DNA of 64,000 nucleotides, from NCBI GenBank assembly GCA_951802195.1, contig OX637629.1:1-64000 (forward strand), written 5' to 3'. Source of the stretch: Tausonia pullulans (taxonomy: Eukaryota > Basidiomycota > Tremellomycetes > Cystofilobasidiales > Mrakiaceae). The notes beneath the pieces are model-generated. The model had not been told where the DNA came from. It did no database searches and saw only the letters and a program-made list of their open reading frames with translations. Of this stretch, positions 34,320 to 42,965 are shown one piece after another (positions within the stretch are counted from its first letter, which is position 1; every line of letters starts with the position of its first letter). Both the position numbers and the translations under genes were made by a program.

Positions 34320-34709
34320 TGTCAGGATCTTACGGGTTCACTACATAAGCTCTGCGTCTATGTGGCTGCAGGATCTCGCGGACCCGCCACCTCGGCTCCG
34401 CGTCTGTGTAGCATCGCCCTTATGTGCTCAGCTTCCATGTTTCAGCCTCTCTTCAGCCACACTGTCCCACACTTTTTGTTTTCTTACCCTTAGCCCATAA
34501 GACGCTCAGTTCATCGTAGAATTTTGTTCTACACTCTGACTACAATTTGGATTCGACAAAACCTGCTCAAGACCTCGAAGCGAGCCCGAGTCACCTCCAT
34601 CGTTTCAGTTCCCTTTCATCACCCGCCACAGCTCTCAGTACACTTCTTCGCCAATGTCCCTCTCCTCGCTCAACCTTCTCTGCCATCGACCCTTGGGCCA
34701 ATCCTAACA
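34320..34709 (+). mobile_element. LTR, family B, no target duplication
   Basis: A 390-bp LTR with both TG..CA edges (TGTCAGGATCTTACGGG to CCAATCCTAACA). The 5 bp on its two sides differ (TGTGT and CTTGG), so the flanks were probably not neighbours when it inserted. On its right the sequence enters the middle of a UAA-transporter gene. Confidence 0.85.
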
Positions 34710-34721
34710 CTTGGCTTTCTA

Positions 34722-36060
34722 GATACCCGTACCGATCCACATCATCTTCAGAAGCGGAGGTCTCGCCGTCTCGATGCTCACTTCCTATCTCCTCAAGGGG
34801 CGTCGATACTCCCTCCCTCAAGTCATCTCGGTCCTCCCTTTCTCGGCTTGAGTTACCTTTGCTACTGTCTCTGCCCCTCCACGTAGCCGAGAACGCCGCA
34901 CAGTACCTCCTCCTTCGAAGATGCGTCAATATCTTTGTCAGAGAACAGTCTCCTTGGCGGCATCGATCTTCGCTATCTCGTCGGTATCTGTCAGGATCTT
35001 ACGGGTTCACCATATAGGCTCCGCGCTTATGTGGCTGCAGAATCTCGCGGACCCGCCACCTCGGCTCCTCGACTTTGTAGCATCGCCTTTAATTGCTCAG
35101 CTTCCATATTCTTAGCCTCTCTTCAGCCACACTGTCCCACACTCTTTGTTTCTTACCCTTGGCCCATAAGACGCTTAGTTCATCGTACCTTTTGTTCTGC
35201 ACTCTGACTACCATTTGGATTCAGAGAACCTGCCCAAGACCCCCAAGCGAGCCTGTGTCACTATCAGCCCTTCAGTCTACGGTTCCATCTACGCCCCTCC
35301 TCCCACTCATCATCCTCCGCCTTGAACCTTGGGCCAATCCTAACAGTATCCTCCTCCTCTGACTTGCCCTCTTCTTGAGCGCCATTATGGGCATCTTTCA
35401 GCAGGAGACGTACGCCAAGTATAGCAAAGTCTGGAAAGAGGGACTCTTCTACTCGGTGAGCGGCCTTCTCATTGATCTGACGCGTCGCAGCTGTCCTGAC
35501 ACGTTCTCCGTCCCGAAAGCATTTCCTCTCCCTCCCTCTCTTCGCCCCGCTCATCCCTTCCTTACCTGAGACCCTAACGACTCTCAATGCAACGCCTCCT
35601 CTTTAGATCTCACTCTCTCCCTTCATCCCCACCTCGCTTTTCTCCCAACCGTCCTCGCCAACGTCTTTCCTGGAGCCGTCCTGGCTTTTCAAGCGGTTCG
35701 GGCTAAATCTCGTCTTGCATGCGCCGATCCCTGCTGTATGGGTCGCACTGGCAGTAAACGTGCTCACTCAGGCGGTCTGCGTAGGCGGTGTCAATCGGTT
35801 GACGGCGGTGAGTCGCGTTTGGCTTCCTCGGCTTGAAAAGGGCGACACGGACTGACGTGACCATCTTTCGTCGCTTGGTCTTTCCAGAAAGTCTCCTCAT
35901 TGACGACCTCTCTGGTGTTGGCTCTCCGCAAGACTGCGTCGCTTGTTCTGTCGGTATGGTGGTTCTCGGGCTTCTCTCAAGTCGGATGGGGACTGATCAT
36001 CGGAGGGAGTCTCGTCCTTCGTCGTGCCTCCTATCAACTTCTCATCAGAGATCAGGTCTA
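34722..36060 (+). pseudogene. Decayed UAA-type nucleotide-sugar transporter
   Basis: A remnant of a Golgi UDP-N-acetylglucosamine/UDP-galactose-type transporter. It starts in mid-protein after an LTR with IPVPIHIIFRSGGLAVSML and KGRRYSLPQVISV, then VTFATVSA; a solo LTR interrupts LGGIDLRYLVGI from the following IMGIFQQETYAKYSKVWKEG; later exons give FGLNLVLHAPIPAVWV, NVLTQAVCVGGVNRLTA and TTSLVLALRKTASLVLSVWW. The first 100 or so residues are missing, and the frame carries at least two in-frame stops (in the LPFSA*V and ILLL*L regions) besides the LTR. It cannot make the full transporter. Family assignment is firm from the FRSGG, MGIFQQETYAKY and NVLTQ..CV.GVN motifs. Confidence 0.75.
34989..35345 (+). 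mobile_element. Solo LTR, family A, young
   Basis: 357 bp with TG..CA edges and the 5-bp target duplication GTATC on both sides. By eye it is identical to the solo LTR at 57285. It lies within the decayed UAA transporter. Confidence 0.92.
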
Positions 36061-36782
36061 CATTGACGGTCTTCAGCTGTGTCTGTGGAGCTTACCAATT
36101 ACGCCGCTCTACGTACTCGTCTCGTTTACAGTTGGCACCCTGCTCTATTCGGTCTCGTCCGGCTCGTCAGCTCGAAAAGAGGTATCGTCAGTGTCCGTGC
36201 CTTCCATCCGTTCAGAAACGAAGAAAGATCGGTAGGTATCATCTTGATCTATGCTCGTATACGACATCCCCATCGCGATCCAGAGAGTCCCTGCCTCTTT
36301 GATTATTTCGAACGAGGATTGCGGCATTCAACTCAGTAGATGGCTGATGGCTTCTGTAAGGTTGGTAGAGTCTTTCCTCCTGTCTTTGCGTCGGACGAGG
36401 CTGATATACTCCCCTCCTCTTGCGACCTCGTAGGAACGTGGCCCATCCATTTCTAGGAAACGTTCGTCTTGTTTTAGACGCAGCGGACGTTGCCAAAATC
36501 GTCGCTCTTCCCCACGCGCCTTCCTTCAGCCCCAAATATCCCGACGTTCCTGCAGCAGACAGCTCATATATTTCCTCCTACGCTCCCACCTCTTTCTCCA
36601 ATTGCTTCTATCGGCACAGACCGACCAGGCTGGCCCCGGACCGCTATCGTGATACCTTGAGAGCATGAACGTGTGTCGGGCTCTTACTCGACACCAGGAA
36701 AAAGAGGTTCAGAACAGCGATTTTTCTTCCTTCTCCCAATCCCATCATCACTCCCGCTCAGACGCTTCTCGGTTTCTTGATC
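36061..36782. other. Unresolved coding-like stretch
   Basis: About 700 bp between the transporter remnant and the permease start. Open frames such as the one reading SWHPALFGLVRLVSSKRG and one ending DRYRDTLRA look protein-like in composition, but I recognise no family. It may be the tail of the decayed gene or another remnant; the end holds the permease promoter. Confidence 0.35.
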
Positions 36783-37151
36783 ATGTCAGCTATCGAAGAC
36801 ATGGACATCATCAAATCCAAAGCACTCGCCGGGGATCTCTCGACCTCTACTCCGGAGCTTGACCTCGACTACAAGCTCAAGGAGGTCGATCAGTCGGACG
36901 CGAGTGTGGATACTGAATCAGTTGAAAAGAGGAAGTCTTCCAACGTCTACTCGGTCATCGCTTCGGGAGCTGCCCTCGTAAGGTGAGTGCATCGCGGCAC
37001 AGGGCGGACGTGCGAGGCCAATGATCTTCGTTGCGACCGCCTGACCAGAGCTGAAGCCTCTGGCTGCCCTGACCGCTATCATCAGCTCCGGCTACCAGAA
37101 CTCCCTCTTTACTACGGGAAACCTCATCTTCCCGGCCATGTTCGTCCCTCC

Positions 37152-37182
<31 letters not shown>

Positions 37183-39332
37183 CCTATCTCTCTCAATATT
37201 TCCCGCTACGTGCTGTCTGACGCGTCTTTCTTGCTCATCTCCAGCTATGGTAAAACGCTGTACAACGCCGACGTCTCGACACGAGTTTCCAATGCGCTCC
37301 TGATTGGAGAAATCATTGGAATGATCTGCGTCGGCTTCGTCACGGACCGAGTCGGTGCGTGAAACTGCATTTCCTACACCGTTCACGCTCGGCTAACCTA
37401 ATCCTGAAATTTTGCTCCCGCTTTTAACGCAGGCCGAAAGTCTGCACTTCTCTTCACGACCTGCTGCATCTTCGCTGGAGGGATCATGGCGATTGCCGCA
37501 AACGGACCTTTCCACACTATGTTCTGGTGAGTGTGGCGTTGTCTTCTGAAACTCTCCGTAATCAGCTGACTTCTATCCGTTTATTCTCCGCCATCTTCCA
37601 GGATTATGACGGTCGCTCGGTGCGTCTCTTGCCGTTCTTCTTCCGTAAAGTACGACATAGCTGACTCCATTTCTTGTCCCGTTCGCAGAGGTCTCGTTGG
37701 CTTTGGAACCGGAGGAGAATACCCTGCCTCTTCCGTCTCTGCCATCGAGTCATCAAATCAGCTTGATAAGAAGAATCGAGGATGGGCTTTCATCCTCGTC
37801 ACCAACCTCGTCCTTACGATGTGCGTTACTGGCGCTTTGCTTGTCCTAATATTAGACAAGCGTGTCCTCACGCGCGCCCCTCTCACTACCTCCTCTCAAT
37901 GATATAGCGGAGGTTTCCTCAGCACTTTCGTCTTTCTCATCGCTGTCTCTGCATCAAAGTACAACAACACGAAGGAGCCATCCGAGATCCATAAGCTGCA
38001 GATCGTTTGGAGGTGCGTTTGCCCTTGTGCTGTCGCGCTTCCCCCTCTTCCTACTGACGCGCGTGTCCTCTTCTTACGTGACTCAAGGGTCGAATTTGCG
38101 GTCGGAATCATTCTCCCGGTCGCCGTGCTTTACTACCGACTCAAAATGATGAACTCGACGCTTTACCAAACGTCGGCTATGCGGAAGAGAACGCCCTACC
38201 TTCTCTTCATCCGGCGGTACTGGCGCACTCTCATTGGTACTGCTGGGACTTGGTTCATCTACGATTTTATCACGGTGCTTCTATATCTCGGGTCTTCACA
38301 GCGATTTGATAGACAGCTGACGTTACACGGCTTCGTCCAGTTCCCTAATGGAGTCTTCTCCTCGGTCATCATTTCCTCCGTCATCCCAAACCCCACCCTC
38401 CTCAAGACTATGGAGTGGAATCTCCTCCTAGCAGTTCTATCCTTGCCAGGTCTGTTTATCGGAGCCTTTATCGTGAATAAGATTGGTCGACGAAATCTCC
38501 TTATGGTCGGGTTCGCCGGATATCTCGTCGTCGGACTCATCATCGTACGTCACTCGGCCGACTCGAGCCTGTCCTTACTTTCAGCGAGAGTAACTTCGAC
38601 TCAACGCGGTCATCACAGGGTCTCGGATACGACAAGCTCAGCAAGATCATTCCGCTCTTTATCGTGCTATACGGGGTCATGAACTCCTTTGGTAACGGAG
38701 GATGTGGGAACATGGAAGGGCTCATCTCTGCGGGTAAGTCGCCAGACGGATGTTAATGCAGCCGTAGAATCGTCCCCCCCCCACCCCTACTGACCACCGT
38801 CGCGCCGATCTTCCCCTTATCTTTTCCCAGAATCTTATCCCACCGCCCTTCGAGGAACAGGATACGCCATCTCCGCCGCTTTCGGTAAAGCTGGAGCTGC
38901 CGTCGGGTACGGTCTCTGTTCAGATCGTCTTCAAGGGACGTTCCGCTGACACACACACCTCCTGCCGTCCTCTGCCTCGCCCTCCTACGACAGAACCCAA
39001 GTATTCCTTCCCATTCGTGTCCACGCTGGAAACCGCTGGACCTTCATTGTTTCTGCCATCCTAGGACTTAGCGGACTCGTCATCACCTGGTTCTTCGTGA
39101 AGGATCTGACCGAGGAAGATCTCGCTCAGGAGGTCCGTTCCCTTGTTTTCACCCTTCTTGGCTCCAATCTGTTTCGCATCGGAGTACTAACCTAGTGGGA
39201 TCGTGATGGTGGTGGGTGTCGTGCAGGATGAACGATGGCGTCAGTATCTCGTCGACCAAGGTTGGGAGGGAGACCTCGGGGACGGCAGTAGGGGTTTGAA
39301 AAAGCCTGAGGAGCTCGTCGTCAAATATTAGA
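36783..39332 (+). CDS. MFS permease, glycerophosphoinositol/phosphate type (Git1-like)
   Basis: Multi-exon 12-TM transporter. It starts MSAIEDMDIIKSKALAG with a charged cytoplasmic N-terminus. It reads GYQNSLFTTGNLIFP, IGEIIGMICVGFVTDRVGRKSALL, RGLVGFGTGGEYPASSVSA (the GGEYP signature of phosphate/glycerophosphoinositol permeases), SSVIPNPTLLKTMEWNLLL, NKIGRRNLLMVGF, SFGNGGCGNMEGLISAESYPTALRGTGYAIS and FFVKDLTEEDLAQED, ending KPEELVVKY. It should import glycerophosphodiesters or phosphate at the plasma membrane. A (TC)n tract lies in an early intron near 37160. No damage is evident, but not every splice site was confirmed. Confidence 0.83.
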
Positions 39333-39885
39333 TTAGTTATCTGTCTCCAATTTGATTTTTATATGGGTAGATTTAAGGGTTCATCCATGAACGAGAGGTC
39401 TTTGGCGCTGTTTAGCTGGATCATGTCTGGGCCAAGGGAGAGAGAGAAGGGAGCGTGAGTCGAGGTTGGGCCGGGTTTTATTAGTTGGTTCGAAGTGAAA
39501 GACGTCAGGGTCGCTTGATGATTCCGCTCACTCACTTGCCTTTTCTTTCCTTCCGCCACCGCTCTCGTCCCAACTGAGCGGTTCCGACAAGAGAGGTGGA
39601 GCTCCCACGTTTTTTGGGACGGGGGAAGTGGTCTGATCAAAATCGCGGTTCAGCTCAATCAGCGATGGTCGCAAGGAAAGTCTGGATGGGAAGCAGACGT
39701 GTCGCAGCAAAGGATGCTGGTCTGGCATGGGATAAACTGAGCGAGAGAAAGAAGCGAGGAAGGCAAGATCCGTCGAGGAGTCTTCCGGGAGGAAAGTACA
39801 CGAGAGTTTCGACAAAGCGCGACGCGTCCGTATTTTCCTGCGTCGTCTGACCTGAAGGCGTCTATCTCCCTTGCGCAGTCTGCCT
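39333..39885. other. Intergenic, no recognised gene
   Basis: About 550 bp after the permease. Frames on both strands lack family motifs; the right end may include lost 5' sequence of the arrestin-like fragment. Confidence 0.35.
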
Positions 39886-39891
39886 CTTAAC

Positions 39892-40192
39892 TGTCTAGGT
39901 CCCGACGCACCCGAAACTTCCTCCAACCTTTTCTCTGCCGTCCAAGTCGTTCGAGATCGTCTATCATCTCGAGGTTCACCTTACCATCGACAAGCCCGCC
40001 CAGTCTCCCCTCGATCCATCCGCTGATCGCGACCGGACGACCCTGATCCGCGCCGAGCGAGAGTTCAATCTTCTTCCCATCCCACTTCCCTCGTCCATGC
40101 CAGACCTGCCCGCCCTAGAAGGTCTCGGTCACGTCCAGTCGCCCAAGTTGGACGTATCGACCGGACATGTCGCTAGCTCGCACGGATGGATG
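39892..40192 (+). pseudogene. Arrestin-like protein fragment
   Basis: An exon-like stretch reads PTHPKLPPTFSLPSKSFEIV and YHLEVHLTIDKPAQ, then about 50 more residues to SSHGWMC. The pattern of a proline-rich LPPTF segment followed by a YxLxVxL strand is like the middle of fungal arrestin-domain proteins. No N-terminal part is found, and at 40193 the sequence runs into a Copia-like LTR, so it is a truncated remnant. Assignment is tentative. Confidence 0.35.
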
Positions 40193-40425
40193 TGTTGGAA
40201 GGAGCGATTCGCGGAGACCTATGGTCAAGTAACTTCCATCCCTTTTCTCCTGGATAGTCAGTCATCCGATTAGTCACCCATCTCTCCTCATTTTTTTCTA
40301 GCACTCTCTACGCCACTCTGTAAAACCTATATAAGAGGGCAGAGTCGAGTAGCTATATAATGTAAGCTTGCATCCATCCACATTGGACCCCAGGGGCGAA
40401 CCTTGACCTTCAACAGACCCTACCG
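40193..40425 (+). mobile_element. Repeat C: small Copia-like LTR
   Basis: 233 bp from TGTTGGAAGGAGCGATTC to GACCTTCAACA, TG..CA edges, with a TATATAAGAGGG box near the middle as in LTR promoters. Inverted copies lie at 47892 and 48838. No target duplication is visible here. Confidence 0.7.
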
Positions 40426-40512
40426 CTCTGGCAGGGACCTCACATCAGACAGACAAGTTGCAGCTTGCAGGGAGCGCCGCGCCGGAAAATTCTTCTCAGC
40501 CGAGAGTAAAAG

Positions 40513-40651
40513 GGTCCGAACCCGGGATTGAACCGAGGACCTCCATGAAGCGCAGTTTTGACAGGCTGTGGACAATCAGGGTCGATCGAGACTGCCCGCA
40601 GCCAAATCTCAGGCACCCTAACATGGCGTGATACCGCTACACCATCCAGAC
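40513..40651 (-). tRNA. tRNA-Pro(AGG) with a 67-nt intron
   Basis: Exons 40651-40616 and 40548-40513 fold as a 72-nt tRNA. The acceptor GTCTGGA pairs over 7 bp with TTCGGAC (two G-U); the anticodon stem CCATG pairs with CATGG; the T stem CTCGG pairs with CCGGG around TTCAATC. The loop TTAGGG gives anticodon AGG, proline, and the intron lies at the usual place after base 37. A box TGGTGTAGCGG and B box GTTCAATCC are present. A TTTT pol III terminator follows at once (minus strand, 40511-40508). The intron is long for a nuclear tRNA. Confidence 0.88.
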
Positions 40652-40754
40652 GAGCAGGAGCTCAAGGCCTTGTCCATGAGTGCTCATCCTACCTGCCCGC
40701 CACATGGTTGGAATGAATCGCATGGCGCAATGAAAACAACCACCATCCCGGTGG

Positions 40755-41050
40755 TTCGACCAACCCCCCCCCCCCCCCCTCTCACGGCGCCCATCACGCC
40801 GTCCGGCCAACCATCCCCAGTGGTTCGACCAACCCCCCCCCCCCTCTCACGGCGCCCATCACGCCGTCCGGCCAACCATCCCCAGTGGTTCGGCCAACCC
40901 TCTTCCCACGGCGCCTCGCCCGACGTTCTCGCGCTCGGTCATGTCCGCTCTCCCTCTATCTAGCTACAACTCGCTATCTCTCATAGGGTTACCTCGTTCT
41001 CCACGTATAACTCATGACTTAAATACAAAAAAAAAAAAATAAAAAAAAAA
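40755..41050 (+). mobile_element. SINE-like element, copy 1
   Basis: A non-coding element with two tandem units of about 65 bp (poly-C, then CTCTCACGGCGCCCATCACG), a body, and a 3' tail CTCATAGGGTTACCTCGTTC..CATGACTTAAATAC followed by A-rich sequence. The last ~90 bp match the 3' tail of the LINE that starts directly after it. Its 5' edge is not sharp; it lies about 100 bp from the 5' end of the tRNA-Pro gene. Confidence 0.75.
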
Positions 41051-41090
41051 TCAACAACCACCACCAGGTCAATCCAGGTCACCCTACCTT

Positions 41091-42965
41091 ATGCCTAGTG
41101 AATCAACCCCCAAGCGACTCCAAGAAGCCCTCAAGGCTCCCAAGGATCCCCCAGACCCTCCCTCTCCAGCAAAGAGAAAGAGCGGATCCGATGAAACCCC
41201 CAGCGTCCAGGACGCGACCAATACGCCCTCTCGCGTCGACGAACGTCCCCAAACGCTCGCCAACAAACCCACCCTCAGCCCACCTACCCATCCGACCAGT
41301 CCTAGCACCCCTAGCACTCCTACCAACCCTACCAACCCTACCAACCCTACCACGCCCCACATCCATATCAGCCCCACGGCCCTCCTCTCTTCTCCCTCCC
41401 CCCTCCGCAGAACCCCTGCAACCCCCTCAACTCGCCGTATTACGCGGTCGAGCTCAGCCATCAGCGACCTCAATGCCGCTCTATCCTCAACGTCCGAAGT
41501 GACGCATCCCACACCGTCTCGCTCCACAGGCGAGACTCTCTCTCAACAACCTCTCTTCGTCCCCGGCGCCGCGTCGCCCGTGCCGGCGAACCCCGCCGAC
41601 ACTCGCACTCGCAATCGCGCCGCCGCGAAATCCCAGCCGAACGCCATCGGCCGCTCATATGCGCACGCCGCAAAACAGGCTCATTCTACAAACTCAGCTG
41701 CGAGGCAACGTGACTCGTCTAGCACCCAGCCCGGGTTCACCTTCGTCTTCGGAACCGATCAACAACCCCCGCAGGATAATACCCCAATCGCCCCAGCCTT
41801 GGCTACCGACCGCGGGAACTGTCTAGCCATCTCAGTCCCTCGAGATACCACTCCTTTCGAGATCTCTCTCGCAATCTCAAAGTGCGACGAACGACTGTCT
41901 TTCATGATCCGTCCTGTCAAGGACCCAAAAGACAGAATGCTCCTTATAGTCAACTCCCGAGGAAATGCTCAAGACATCTTGACTCAACTACAGGCCCTCC
42001 CGCTGAATGTGAGAGGCGTCAAACCCCAGATCCACGCGTGCTACAATTCCCAAAACAAGCTCCTGCAAGAAGGTCTGCTGGTGAACTTCGAAGACGAAGA
42101 CGGAGTGGAGGAAGCTTTTCGCAAACAAGTAGAAGCTTCTGGAGACAGAGTCATCATATTCCAGCGTCAGTATTACGCCCGCCTACCCGGCGTCCCAACT
42201 GGCCGGGTTAGAGTCCTGCTCGACCTTTCTGGCTCCAAGACGATGCCAAGGGCGAATGCATTCCCTCAACAGCTACCCGGCTGGGTCAACCAACATGTCA
42301 TCTTCAAACCTGTCCAACCTGGCATTGGGACGAACTCTCCAGCTCAACCAGCCTCCTCATACTGCTATTACTGCCACTCATTTGAGCACGCTCGTGCCAA
42401 GTGTCCTACCGCTCCAGAGTGTGGCGGATGCGGATCGCACGCTCACCCATCGGCCCGATGCCCAGGTCGTCCGAAGGCAAATCTTCCAGCGAGTGCACGA
42501 GCACCAACAGAAGGACCCCCCCAGCGACCTGTCGAACCGGCATCAGATTTGGATGGCTACCAGATCGTACAAAAATCCAAGAGGAGGTCACTGAACAGGC
42601 CGACTGAAGCCATGACGGAGGTGACCACACCCCCTGCCCACGCCAGCCCCTCCCACTCCCACTCAGAGCAAGCACCGCGCAATGCGGGCTCGCAACCCGT
42701 TCTCATCCTGAGCGCCCTAGAGGATGACAACGAGGGGGGCCTGGCGAGGACAGAAGACGGGATGCAGATCGAAGACGAGCATCCACCTCCCACTCCACCC
42801 CCCCTGTCACCATCGTCTCCCCCACCCCCATCCCCATCCCCGCCATCGTCGCTCCCCCTGAACTCACCCTCTACTCCTTCTCTCACCCCCCCCACGCCGT
42901 CCTCCCAGGCATCCATCGAGCGCACCCTCGTGACCTTGGCTGAAGCCGAGGACATGGAAGAATAA
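41091..42965 (+). CDS. LINE ORF1 protein
   Basis: 624 aa. The first 200 residues are Pro/Ser/Thr-rich and disordered (PTNPTNPT repeats). A central folded part (LAISVPRDTTPFEISLAISK onward) is followed by a zinc-knuckle pair (CYYCHSFEHARAKC and CGGCGSHAHPSARC, near residues 425-455), typical of a Tad-type LINE ORF1 nucleic-acid-binding protein. The acidic Pro-rich C-terminus ends AEDMEE. Its TAA overlaps the ATG of ORF2 as TAATG, which fits termination-reinitiation. Confidence 0.9.
   Translation: MPSESTPKRLQEALKAPKDPPDPPSPAKRKSGSDETPSVQDATNTPSRVDERPQTLANKPTLSPPTHPTSPSTPSTPTNPTNPTNPTTPHIHISPTALLSSPSPLRRTPATPSTRRITRSSSAISDLNAALSSTSEVTHPTPSRSTGETLSQQPLFVPGAASPVPANPADTRTRNRAAAKSQPNAIGRSYAHAAKQAHSTNSAARQRDSSSTQPGFTFVFGTDQQPPQDNTPIAPALATDRGNCLAISVPRDTTPFEISLAISKCDERLSFMIRPVKDPKDRMLLIVNSRGNAQDILTQLQALPLNVRGVKPQIHACYNSQNKLLQEGLLVNFEDEDGVEEAFRKQVEASGDRVIIFQRQYYARLPGVPTGRVRVLLDLSGSKTMPRANAFPQQLPGWVNQHVIFKPVQPGIGTNSPAQPASSYCYYCHSFEHARAKCPTAPECGGCGSHAHPSARCPGRPKANLPASARAPTEGPPQRPVEPASDLDGYQIVQKSKRRSLNRPTEAMTEVTTPPAHASPSHSHSEQAPRNAGSQPVLILSALEDDNEGGLARTEDGMQIEDEHPPPTPPPLSPSSPPPPSPSPPSSLPLNSPSTPSLTPPTPSSQASIERTLVTLAEAEDMEE

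Noticed and set aside
39528-39926. 132-aa minus-strand frame between the permease and the arrestin-like fragment
   Set aside because: Low-complexity basic composition, no start context, domain or splice evidence.
40684-40875. Minus-strand Gly/Arg-rich frame
   Set aside because: It lies wholly in the poly-C/GGCGCC units of the SINE-like element.
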